Of a stretch of 32,561 nt of DNA, positions 23,219 to 32,561 are shown piece after piece. The translations under genes and the position numbers were made by a program. The stretch is taken from NCBI GenBank assembly GCA_964599655.1, contig CAZRGV010000066.1:1-32561 (forward strand). Reading direction: 5' to 3'. This DNA is from CAZRGV01 sp964599655. Lineage in GTDB: Bacteria; Planctomycetota; Planctomycetia; Isosphaerales; Isosphaeraceae. The notes under the pieces are model-generated. The model was not told the DNA's origin. It made no database searches and saw only the letters and a list, made by a program, of their open reading frames with translations. Numbering within the stretch: position 1 is the first letter of the stretch; every line of letters begins with the position of its first letter.

Positions 23219-24424
23219 TCAGGCGACGACGACCCGGCCAGGATGGGAGCCCTTGGGCTCTTCGATCTGGATGTCGCGGTCGAGGAAGGCGCGAACGGTC
23301 GCGACGTTCGTCCGAAGGTGTTCGGTGACCTCCGACACAGTGTACTCGCTCCGCCCTTCGGCCAGGGCCAGCGGGAGGAGGATCTGGTCGGCCGAGTGGC
23401 GATCGACGACGCCGGGAGACTCCAGGTACGCCCGAAGCTCGTCGACGGCCTCATCAGCGACGACCTCGGCGGGCTTGCCGCGCGCTCCGAGGCCGACAAA
23501 GGTGCTGGGCAGGCCATCATGAACGGCGGTCAGGCTCAGGGCGGCCCCCTGTCCGGGGCTCGGCCAGTCCTCGAGGGCGATCTCGGCGTCGAGGCCAAGC
23601 TCGGCCAGGCGTTCGAGGGCACGGTCCCGCATCCGCTCGGCCACGGCATGCCGACGGAGGTTCGAAACCCCCGAGATCCCCTGGAGGCTCCGGAGCGGGC
23701 CACGCTCGTTCAAGACCAACGGCCGGGGCGTCGCCGGCTCGATCCAGGCTTCCAGCCGGCCTCCGCCGATCGGGAAGTAGCCGGCCAGCGGCATCGACAA
23801 GGCAATCGGCATCCCCAGCAGCGCCAGGTAGTGGCGCCAGGTCGTTTCGAGGAACGGGTACGACGGGGCCTTGTCGTTGAACGTCCCGCCGGTCAAGACG
23901 ACCCGGACCGGACCCGTCGCTCGAAGCGCCAGGGGAAGCTGGAGCGTCTGGAGAACCAGGGCGGTCGAGCCGGCCGTACCGATGTCGATCGACAGGTCGC
24001 GCGGGGTGAACGGCTCTGGGCGGAAGGTGAGCTCCCGGGAGCCGACCGAGGCTCCGACAACCCGGGCGCCCGACAGCTCGGCGGCGGCCTCGACGGCCTT
24101 CAGGTGCTGCGGGCGGAGCCCCGGCTTGTCCCGATTGGCCCGAATCCGGACGATCCGGAACGGCCGACCCGTGACCAGCGAGAGGCTCAGGGCGGTGCGG
24201 AGGATCTGCCCGCCTCCCTCTCCCTGCGACCCATCGAGCGTGACCATCGCCGGCGCACCCAAGATCTTTGGCTCCAACAACTTCCGAAACGGAGTCCCGA
24301 TCCGGCGCTCGGCCTCGATCGCCTCGAGGTGCGGGCCCGAGACGTCGTGCCGGGCGTGCTGGACCCAACGCCGACGGGACGGCGAGGGTCGACTCCACCG
24401 CGGCGAGGCCGGTTGCCGATCCAT
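23219..24424 (-). CDS. rtcA: RNA 3'-terminal phosphate cyclase
   Basis: RtcA uses ATP to turn an RNA 3'-phosphate into a 2',3'-cyclic phosphate, acting in RNA repair. The core matches the family from LDGSQGEGGGQILRTALSLS onward. It includes RANRDKPGLRPQHLKAVEA, GTAGSTALVLQTLQLPL, GGTFNDKAPSYPFLE and the nucleotide-accepting histidine in DRHSADQILLPLALAEG. From the ATG at 24247 the length is 342 residues, the usual size. Yet that ATG has no ribosome site, while GGAAGGAG (24434-24441) is 9 bases before an in-frame ATG at 24424, which adds 59 residues of no known domain. The longer form (401) is given; the shorter is possible. The lipoprotein gene ends 36 bases upstream, so the two look co-transcribed. 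No rtcB or rtcR is in the window. Confidence 0.9.
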   Translation of the reverse strand: MDRQPASPRWSRPSPSRRRWVQHARHDVSGPHLEAIEAERRIGTPFRKLLEPKILGAPAMVTLDGSQGEGGGQILRTALSLSLVTGRPFRIVRIRANRDKPGLRPQHLKAVEAAAELSGARVVGASVGSRELTFRPEPFTPRDLSIDIGTAGSTALVLQTLQLPLALRATGPVRVVLTGGTFNDKAPSYPFLETTWRHYLALLGMPIALSMPLAGYFPIGGGRLEAWIEPATPRPLVLNERGPLRSLQGISGVSNLRRHAVAERMRDRALERLAELGLDAEIALEDWPSPGQGAALSLTAVHDGLPSTFVGLGARGKPAEVVADEAVDELRAYLESPGVVDRHSADQILLPLALAEGRSEYTVSEVTEHLRTNVATVRAFLDRDIQIEEPKGSHPGRVVVA

Positions 24425-24460
24425 GGCCGGGAGCTCCTTCCCTGGAAGTGTTGGACCAGA

Positions 24461-25387
24461 CTATCGCGCCTTGGGTTCGGCGGGCGAGGCCGATTCGCCA
24501 ACCGGCAGGTCGGCCGGATCGACCGGAAGCAGCCCCAGCGGCGGCGTCTCGCGGCTCGACGAGGCCCCGCCATCGGCCCGGTTCGCCCAGACGAACACCA
24601 GGCTCTGGAGCAGGCGATCGCTATTCCCTTCGGGCTTCTGGAAGAGCAGGTCGCCGAGGGTTCCCGCGCGCTCGGGCCGGCCACCCAGCACGGCCACCTG
24701 GCCCGGTTCCAGGGTCAGGGTGGCGGCCAGGTCGCGGAACGTCTCTTCCTGCTGCCCCCGCGTGATCCGGAACTCGTGAGGCGCCGGCAGGCTGGCGTTG
24801 GACACCGTGCCGAAGCCCTGGCTCACCGGCCCGTGATGAATCTCCGGCACGATCCGGAGCCGCAGGCCCGTCGGCCCTTCCGCATAGCTCGACGTCAGCC
24901 GGAGATACCCCTTGGCATCCTGGTAGACCTTGCCCCCGACCTTCTGATCCTTGTGGCAGAGCAGCAGGCTCATGCGGGGACGGGGCGCGGTCTGGGTCGG
25001 GTCGATCAGGGTGCTGTCGCCGCTGGCGTTGACGATCGTCTGGACGTCGGGCTGATTCGGCGGCTTCGCGCGCAGGAGTTCCTGCACCTCGGGCGGCAGG
25101 TCGCCGACAATCCGGCCGATTCGCAACCCATTGGCCTGCAAGGCCCTTCGAACCTCGGGATCAACCGCCTGCTCGTCGGCGACGCGCCAGACCGCGTCGT
25201 TCAGAATCGGGTCGTTTTGCTCCCTCGAGACGATCACCACCGTCAACGAGCATCGTTTCGGCGTGACGAGCCGGCCTCCCGAACCGATCTGGGCGAGGGG
25301 GCCATCCTGGCGCAGCTCGGATTGGGTCAGGGTACAGCCGACCAGGGCCGCCAGGGCCGTGAGCAACACCGCGCTCTTCGCGTTCAT
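24461..25387 (-). CDS. Lipoprotein of unknown function
   Basis: A 308-residue exported lipoprotein. The start MNAKSAVLLTALAALVGCT is a signal peptide with the lipobox LVGC, so C18 should be lipidated. The mature part has no family that I recognise. It contains alternating beta segments (SLTVVIVSREQNDPI, LRLRIVPEIHHGPV), and the phrase EPGQVAVLGGRPERAGTLGD recalls secretin-like or pilus-secretion domains only loosely. The C-terminus is rich in Pro, Ala and Glu. ATG 25387 is chosen because the signal peptide begins there, with AAGGA about 11 bases upstream; earlier in-frame starts add an improbable leader. A good promoter (25472-25500) lies upstream. It is followed by rtcA, 36 bases on. Confidence 0.75.
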   Translation of the reverse strand: MNAKSAVLLTALAALVGCTLTQSELRQDGPLAQIGSGGRLVTPKRCSLTVVIVSREQNDPILNDAVWRVADEQAVDPEVRRALQANGLRIGRIVGDLPPEVQELLRAKPPNQPDVQTIVNASGDSTLIDPTQTAPRPRMSLLLCHKDQKVGGKVYQDAKGYLRLTSSYAEGPTGLRLRIVPEIHHGPVSQGFGTVSNASLPAPHEFRITRGQQEETFRDLAATLTLEPGQVAVLGGRPERAGTLGDLLFQKPEGNSDRLLQSLVFVWANRADGGASSSRETPPLGLLPVDPADLPVGESASPAEPKAR

Positions 25388-25471
25388 CGGGCGGAATCCT
25401 TTCCGCGACGATCGGAGGGACGGAGAACGGTTGGACGGGACGCTCGCACTGTCCGGAACCAAAGTCGGGTG

Positions 25472-25500
25472 AGTCTAGGAACGGGGCCCCGGCCTGTCAA
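25472..25500 (-). promoter_or_regulatory. Promoter of the lipoprotein-rtcA unit
   Basis: On the minus strand TTGACA (25495-25500) and TAGACT (25472-25477) are exactly 17 bases apart. The predicted leader is about 78 bases. It is one of the best promoter matches in the window. Confidence 0.65.
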
Positions 25501-25514
25501 CGCCAATCCTCGCG

Positions 25515-25544
25515 TTGACGGCCCACGCCGTCCTCTCCTACCAT
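25515..25544 (+). promoter_or_regulatory. Promoter of the glycosyltransferase gene
   Basis: TTGACG (25515-25520) and TACCAT (25539-25544) are 18 bases apart, with a leader of about 37 bases to ATG 25588. It is back to back with the lipoprotein promoter; the two -35 boxes are 14 bases apart. Confidence 0.55.
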
Positions 25545-25587
25545 GACCACGACCCCGGCCGGCGGGTGCGTGCGATAAAGGAGCACA

Positions 25588-26766
25588 ATGGCGTCCAAAA
25601 CCGCGCAAAACACGACGCCCGACCCCTCGAAGGCCCTCAACTCCCTCCGGATGGCCCTGATCTACGACATGGACGCCTGCCGGGGGCCGACCGGCGTCAC
25701 GCGGCACGCCCTGGCGCAGATCGAGCGGCTGGCCCGTCGGCCCGACGTCCGGTTCTCGCTCGTCTCGGGACGGATCACCGAACCCGACGGCCTGGCCTTC
25801 TGGGAGTCGCTCGAACCCTTGCCTCGACGCGAACTTCCGTTGCGAACCCGCGACGCGCTTCGGTTCTGGCGATTGACGTCGTGGCCGCCCGTCGAGTGGT
25901 GGACTGGCCCGATCGACTGGGCCTACAGCCCGGCCGAATACTTCGTGCCCACCCGACGGGCCCGCAAGGCCGTCACCAGCCACGACCTCCTTCAGGACCT
26001 GACCTACGGAACCCCCCGCCGCCGGAACTTGCTCGCCCGAGTCTTCGCCGGGGCCGACCTGATCCTTTCGGTCTCTCGATTCAACACGCAGCAACTTCTT
26101 AACGCGTTCCCCGACTGCCGCGGGCGGGTCGAGCACGTCATCAACGGCGCCGAGGACCTCTTCTTCGAGCCGCCGACCGCTCGCGAGCGGGCGGCGGTCC
26201 GGGCCGATCTGGGCTTGCCGGAGGGAACGCCCTATCTCCTTTCGGTCGCGAACTTTCAGCCGAGAAAGAACCTCGTCCGCCTGATCCGGGCCGCGGGCCG
26301 GTTGCCGGAGGTCGGCTCGGGAGAGCTTGCCCTGGTGTTGCTCGGAGACGGCTCCGACGAGCAGGCCGGCGCGCTTCGGGAGGCGATCGCGAGCGTCGGC
26401 GGCCGTTCGAGGATCACCATGCCCGGCTACCGCCAGGGCGTCTCCCTCCGCGCGGCCTATGCCGAGGCAACCGCCCTGGTCTTCCCCTCGACCTGCGAGA
26501 GCTTCGGCATCCCGGTCGTCGAGGCGATGGCCCAGGGCTGCCCCGTGGCGCTGGCCGACTCGACCGCCTTGCCCGAGATCGGCGGCGAGGCCGGCTGGTA
26601 CTTTCCCCCCGAAGACGAGGACGCCATCGCGTCCGTCCTCCGTGACTTGCTCGACCGCCCCGACGAGCGTTGTCGGCGCGTGGCCCTGGGCCGCTCGATC
26701 GCCGGGACCTTCCGATGGGACCGGGCCACCGACCAGCTCATCGAGGCGCTCCGTTCTCGATCCTGA
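25588..26766 (+). CDS. GT4-family glycosyltransferase
   Basis: This 392-residue cytoplasmic or membrane-associated glycosyltransferase has the GT-B fold. The N-terminal acceptor domain begins after about 20 residues (MALIYDMDACRGPTGVTRHA). The donor domain has VANFQPRKNLVRLIRA, LVLLGDGSDEQ and MPGYRQGVSLRAAYAEA. The diagnostic nucleotide-sugar motif ESFGIPVVEAMAQGCPV lies near residues 303-320, followed by ALPEIGGEAGWYFPPED. Such enzymes build polysaccharides, lipopolysaccharide or glycolipids; neither donor nor acceptor can be named. AGGAG lies 5 bases before ATG 25588. It is followed 48 bases later by a membrane-protein gene on the same strand, probably co-transcribed. Confidence 0.9.
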   Translation: MASKTAQNTTPDPSKALNSLRMALIYDMDACRGPTGVTRHALAQIERLARRPDVRFSLVSGRITEPDGLAFWESLEPLPRRELPLRTRDALRFWRLTSWPPVEWWTGPIDWAYSPAEYFVPTRRARKAVTSHDLLQDLTYGTPRRRNLLARVFAGADLILSVSRFNTQQLLNAFPDCRGRVEHVINGAEDLFFEPPTARERAAVRADLGLPEGTPYLLSVANFQPRKNLVRLIRAAGRLPEVGSGELALVLLGDGSDEQAGALREAIASVGGRSRITMPGYRQGVSLRAAYAEATALVFPSTCESFGIPVVEAMAQGCPVALADSTALPEIGGEAGWYFPPEDEDAIASVLRDLLDRPDERCRRVALGRSIAGTFRWDRATDQLIEALRSRS

Positions 26767-26814
26767 ACCCAAAACCCGAACCGGGACTCTGTTCCGGCAC
26801 GATCGGTCCTTTTG

Positions 26815-27483
26815 ATGATGAACGAACCCACGCACTCCCCGAACGGCCAGTCGATCGCCTGGAAATCGGCGTTCGTGGCCGAGCTCGACCGGACCAGCAC
26901 GCGCGACCGATGGGGCCTGGCCTTGATCGCCGTCGGCTGGATTCACCTGGCGTTGTTCCTGGCCTGCCAGGCGGTTTACGACCCCAACGTGGAGAGCGAC
27001 CCCCGCCACCTGGGGCTCTGGCTGGTCGAACTGACGGTGTCGCTGGCCGCGATCCGCCTGATCTCGGGCCGGGGATGGTACCGCGCCTCGCCGGCCGCCG
27101 GCCTGATTGTGCGGATCTGGGGAACGTTCCTGATCCTGACGTTCAACGTGGCGACCTACAACAGCCTGACCGGCTGGGAGCTCGACTGGTTCAAGCCGGT
27201 CTGGACGACCCTGAGCACCTTCGGCTTCGCCACGATGGCCTGGCTGATCGACCTCCGGTTCCTGATCGTGGCCGTGCAGATGTACTTCACCGGCCTCTTG
27301 ATGGTGCGCTTCCCCGAGTGGAACTACCTGATCTACGGCCTCTCGTGGTGGGCCGCCCTCCAAGCCCTCGGCCTGACCCTCGAACAACGCCGCCGACGCC
27401 TCCTGGCTCCCCCTCATCGTCCCGCTTCCGAACCCACGACCCAGGCGGCCGTCCTCACCGAAACCGCCCCACCATCCCCCTGA
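26815..27483 (+). CDS. Integral membrane protein of unknown function
   Basis: A 222-residue product with about five hydrophobic helices: WGLALIAVGWIHLALFLACQ, LWLVELTVSLAAIRLI, LIVRIWGTFLILTFNV, TLSTFGFATMAWLIDL and FLIVAVQMYFTGLLMV. A short Arg-rich and Pro/Thr-rich tail follows. The family is not recognised. ATG 26815 and ATG 26818 are adjacent and either could start; no clear ribosome site is seen, as expected for a gene read through from the glycosyltransferase 48 bases upstream. That link hints at a role in envelope or polysaccharide assembly but is not proof. Confidence 0.7.
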   Translation: MMNEPTHSPNGQSIAWKSAFVAELDRTSTRDRWGLALIAVGWIHLALFLACQAVYDPNVESDPRHLGLWLVELTVSLAAIRLISGRGWYRASPAAGLIVRIWGTFLILTFNVATYNSLTGWELDWFKPVWTTLSTFGFATMAWLIDLRFLIVAVQMYFTGLLMVRFPEWNYLIYGLSWWAALQALGLTLEQRRRRLLAPPHRPASEPTTQAAVLTETAPPSP

Positions 27484-27518
27484 CGCCAACCTCCCTCCGT
27501 TCTCCCCGTCGCAGCCAG

Positions 27519-27594
27519 CCCGATCGGTCCGCACGGCGGACCCTACGGCGGCGGGGCCCGATCGGTCCGCACGGCGGACCCTACGGCGGCGGGG
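27519..27594. repeat. Tandem pair of 38-bp REP-like units
   Basis: Two direct copies (27519-27556 and 27557-27594), with a decayed third start after them. Each is centred on the palindrome GGTCCGCACGGCGGACC (27526-27542 and 27564-27580). The same palindrome occurs three more times after the M28 peptidase gene. Confidence 0.9.
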
Positions 27595-27791
27595 CCGGGT
27601 CGGTCCTCTATTACTGGTAAATATAGGACAACATATGATCTAAAATTTAAAATTTTTGTGTGGCGGGGAGGTGTGCGGCCAGGGCTCGGGCGAAGACTTC
27701 GTGCCTCGGAATTCGTTTGCCAGGGCGGGGGGCGCCCGGGAAAATCGGGGGGCGTTCGGGATTCGACAACCAACCATGGTGAGGACGTCTC
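27595..27791 (+). promoter_or_regulatory. AT-rich promoter region of the M28 peptidase gene
   Basis: An AT-rich island (27605-27660) follows the repeats. It holds TATGAT (27634-27639) with only a weak -35, TTACTG, 17 bases upstream, and a small palindrome TTACTGGTAA (27611-27620). The rest is leader without a gene; GAGG at 27781-27784 is the ribosome site. Confidence 0.4.
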
Positions 27792-29420
27792 GTGTTCCGC
27801 AATTCGGTGCCCCTGGTGGTCCTGCTCGCCGCGGCGACGCCCGCTGCTGAGCCGACCGCGCCTCGCAATGAGTCGATCCGGCAGCAGGACATGAAGGCCG
27901 ACCTCGGGTTTCTCGCGGGGGACGGCTTCAAGGGCCGTCTGAGCGGGACGGCCGAGAACGAGCTGGCGCTGGACTTCATCACCTCGCGCTTCGAGAGGCT
28001 GGGCCTGAAGCGCATCGGGCCGGAGGGGACGTACCTCCAGCGATTCCAACTCGTGTCGGCGACGCTGGGGCCGTCGAACGTCCTGGAGGTCGCCCGGGAT
28101 GGGGTCGTGCTGCGCTTTGAATCCGGCCAGGAGTTCGTGCCGCAGCGGTTCAGCCCGAGCGGGAAGACGCAGGGCCAACTCGCCTTCCTGGGCTTCGGCA
28201 TCCGCGATCCGGAGCGCGGGCACGACGACTACCAGGGTCGCGATGTGCGGGGAAAGGTCGTGCTGGTGCTTGACCACGAGCCGGGGGAGAAGGACCCGGA
28301 CAGCCCCTTCGACGGCGTCGTGACGAGCGAGGCGGCGAATCCGCTCAACAAGGCCCTGACGGCGCAGGAGGCGGGGGCCGTGGGGATCCTATTCGTGTCG
28401 GATATCCACAATCATCCGGCGCGTGAAAACTTTGATGCCGTGGCTCGCTCGGCCTGGCCGGAGAAGCCGCCTCGCATCGACCGTTTTCTGCTCGAGGAGT
28501 GGGTCGAGCGGGTCCGCATCCCGGCCGCGTGGATTTCCGCCTCGCTGGCGAGGTCGCTGCTGGAGGGCGGCGGGCCCTCGTTCGAGGAGCGGGCGAAGCG
28601 CTCGGAAAAGCCCGGCGGCGGCTCGACGGATGGGATCGGCCCGACGGTGACGATGTCCCTCGACGTGCGGCAACGGGTCCTGCCGCAGTCGAACGCCTTG
28701 GCCGCGATCGAGGGGACCGATCCGAAGCTCAAGGACGAATGGGTCGTGATCGCCTGCCACTTCGACCACGACGGGGCCGACGGCGGCGTGATCTACAACG
28801 GCGCGGATGACAACGGCTCGGGCACGGTCGGCCTGCTGGAGATCGCCGAGGCCTACGCGATGGCGGCCGAGGACGGGAATCGGCCCCGGCGCTCGGTCCT
28901 GTTCGCGGCGTTCAATGCCGAGGAGCGGGGCCTGCTCGGCGCCTGGGCGTTCGTGGAGAATCCGCTCGTGCCGCTGGATCGCATCGTGGCCGTTTTGAAC
29001 ATGGATATGATCGGACGAGACGAGGAGGTCCCCCGAGGGGGCGGCCGACGTTTCCGGGGCCTTCGCGAGCAGACGGCCGAGTCGAACCGCAATGCGCTTC
29101 AGTTGATGGGCTACAGCCGGAGCGCCTCGCTGACCGAGGTGATCGATCGGGCCAACGCGGCGTTCGGCCTGGAGTTGAAGAAGGAGCTCGACAACAACGA
29201 GTCGAACCTGCTGCGGAGGTCCGACCACTGGCCGTTCCTCCAGCGCGGCGTGGCCTCGGCCTTCTTCCACACGGGCCTGCACCCCGACTACCACACGCCG
29301 AACGATCGGCCGGAGAAGATCCACTACGAGAAGATGGAGAAGATCGTGCGGCTGATCCATCAGGCGAGCTGGGACCTGGCCCAGCAGGACGGCCGTCCGA
29401 CGCTGGATCGAGCCAGGTAG
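27792..29420 (+). CDS. Exported M28-family zinc metallopeptidase
   Basis: M28 enzymes are two-zinc aminopeptidases. The 542-residue product has a short signal peptide (MFRNSVPLVVLLAAATPAAE). A protease-associated-type insert (about 90-260) is followed by the peptidase domain. The zinc ligands and catalytic residues are visible: H323 in CHFDHDG, D339 in GADDNGSG, the pair E377/E378 in FNAEERGLLG, D405 in NMDMIGRD and H501 in HPDYHTPNDR. It should digest peptides outside the cytoplasm. GTG 27792 is the start, with GAGG 7 bases upstream; the nearby ATG at 27776 is out of frame. The last codons and the TAG stop lie inside a REP-like repeat, and related repeats also lie just upstream of its promoter, so the gene is bracketed by them. 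Confidence 0.9.
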   Translation: MFRNSVPLVVLLAAATPAAEPTAPRNESIRQQDMKADLGFLAGDGFKGRLSGTAENELALDFITSRFERLGLKRIGPEGTYLQRFQLVSATLGPSNVLEVARDGVVLRFESGQEFVPQRFSPSGKTQGQLAFLGFGIRDPERGHDDYQGRDVRGKVVLVLDHEPGEKDPDSPFDGVVTSEAANPLNKALTAQEAGAVGILFVSDIHNHPARENFDAVARSAWPEKPPRIDRFLLEEWVERVRIPAAWISASLARSLLEGGGPSFEERAKRSEKPGGGSTDGIGPTVTMSLDVRQRVLPQSNALAAIEGTDPKLKDEWVVIACHFDHDGADGGVIYNGADDNGSGTVGLLEIAEAYAMAAEDGNRPRRSVLFAAFNAEERGLLGAWAFVENPLVPLDRIVAVLNMDMIGRDEEVPRGGGRRFRGLREQTAESNRNALQLMGYSRSASLTEVIDRANAAFGLELKKELDNNESNLLRRSDHWPFLQRGVASAFFHTGLHPDYHTPNDRPEKIHYEKMEKIVRLIHQASWDLAQQDGRPTLDRAR

Positions 29421-29446
29421 GGTCCGCCGTGCGGACCGTCTGCCCC
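29407..29446. repeat. REP-like repeat, copy A, overlapping the end of the M28 gene
   Basis: A 40-base unit carrying the palindrome GGTCCGCCGTGCGGACC (29421-29437). It is repeated at 29521-29560 with one difference: the A that makes the TAG stop here is C there. Confidence 0.9.
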
Positions 29447-29478
29447 GCCGGGGCCGGTCTGCTCTCTGGGGCCCGATC

Positions 29479-29495
29479 GGTCCGCACGGCGGACC
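29479..29495. repeat. REP-like palindrome, copy B, inverted orientation
   Basis: GGTCCGCACGGCGGACC with the flanks CCCGATC and CTACGGC, the same orientation and flanks as the tandem pair at 27519-27594. Confidence 0.9.
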
Positions 29496-29520
29496 CTACG
29501 GCTTGCGGCACCGGGAGGAC

Positions 29521-29560
29521 ATCGAGCCAGGTCGGGTCCGCCGTGCGGACCGTCTGCCCC
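29521..29560. repeat. REP-like repeat, copy C
   Basis: Near-identical to copy A over 40 bases, palindrome at 29535-29551. Copies A and C flank the inverted copy B. Confidence 0.9.
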
Positions 29561-29577
29561 TTCAACGGCAACGAGAA

Positions 29578-29610
29578 AGGCCCGCTTCCTCCGGGGGAGG
29601 GAGCGGGCCT
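29578..29610 (-). terminator. Terminator of rpoC
   Basis: On the minus strand AGGCCCGCTCCCTCC (29610-29596) pairs with GGAGGAAGCGGGCCT (29592-29578), a 15-bp stem with one wobble. A moderately T-rich TTCTCGTT follows. It lies 34 bases after the rpoC stop. Confidence 0.7.
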
Positions 29611-29643
29611 GGTGGTGGCGTCGGCGTTCGTATGGGGCGGGGG

Positions 29644-32561
<2,918 letters not shown>

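Noticed and set aside
23099..25546. 815-residue plus-strand open frame opposite rtcA and the lipoprotein gene
   Set aside because: Arg/Gly/Gln-rich nonsense without domains, antisense to two well-supported genes.
25384..27534. 716-residue minus-strand open frame opposite the glycosyltransferase and membrane-protein genes
   Set aside because: No recognisable motif; the plus strand has clear GT4 motifs and membrane helices.
27519..27610. Possible CRISPR array in the tandem 38-base repeats
   Set aside because: The units abut without spacers, there are only two full copies, and no cas gene is nearby.
3427..27630. Shared heptamer TAGGACA in three AT-rich patches (3427, 23038, 27624)
   Set aside because: About one occurrence per strand is expected by chance at this base composition, and the surrounding bases and distances to genes differ.

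Overview
The window is high-GC bacterial DNA. It looks like a draft scaffold from a planctomycete, probably Isosphaeraceae-like. That placement is an inference from gene style: Hanks-type kinases with FHA or degenerate catalytic domains, many exported enzymes and beta-propellers, mostly single genes in mixed orientations, and scattered small proteins of unknown function. No rRNA, tRNA, CRISPR array, prophage or transposase gene was seen. Three runs of N (8155-8164, 16939-16948, 22622-22678) are scaffold gaps. The two short ones lie inside genes and disturb their reading.

Layout. 1-657: a Lon protease fragment (minus) collides head to head with the 3' end of metK (plus). Neither gene has a start, so the join near 440 is probably a chimeric assembly. 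702-3340: metK terminator, exported MsrB, a degenerate protein kinase and a small membrane zinc-ribbon protein. 3341-6098: a VOC-fold protein overlapping tail to tail with a large exported beta-propeller protein. 6099-6660: non-coding, with a possible small RNA or attenuated leader. 6661-10931: a small unknown protein, PEP synthase (ppsA) and a galactokinase-type GHMP kinase. 11076-13209: a probable operon of a 68-residue protein, an exported SBP56/methanethiol-oxidase-like protein and a SCO copper chaperone. 13316-16827: a DgkB/YegS-type lipid kinase and a 5'-nucleotidase fused to a membrane anchor and a cytoplasmic domain. 16861-18185 (minus): an FHA, zinc-ribbon and kinase protein. 18719-20398: an alkaline-phosphatase-superfamily phosphodiesterase. 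20447-22303 (minus): a diguanylate cyclase with a degenerate receiver, followed by an HD-GYP phosphodiesterase. 22304-23218: mostly non-coding, with a gap and a zinc-finger fragment. 23219-25387 (minus): a lipoprotein followed by RNA 3'-phosphate cyclase. 25588-27483: a GT4 glycosyltransferase and a membrane protein. 27519-29560: an M28 peptidase bracketed by palindromic REP-like repeats. 29644-32561 (minus): rpoC, running off the window.

Functional themes. Sulfur and methionine chemistry recurs: metK, an exported methionine sulfoxide reductase, and a methanethiol-oxidase-like protein with its copper chaperone. Signalling is well represented by two kinase-fold proteins, one apparently unable to bind metal normally, and a c-di-GMP synthesis and breakdown pair. 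The most interesting items are the mtoX-SCO operon with its unknown first gene, the 5'-nucleotidase fusion, the phosphomimetic-looking receiver, the REP-like repeats that supply a gene's stop codon, and the orphan promoter-terminator pair at 6275-6392.
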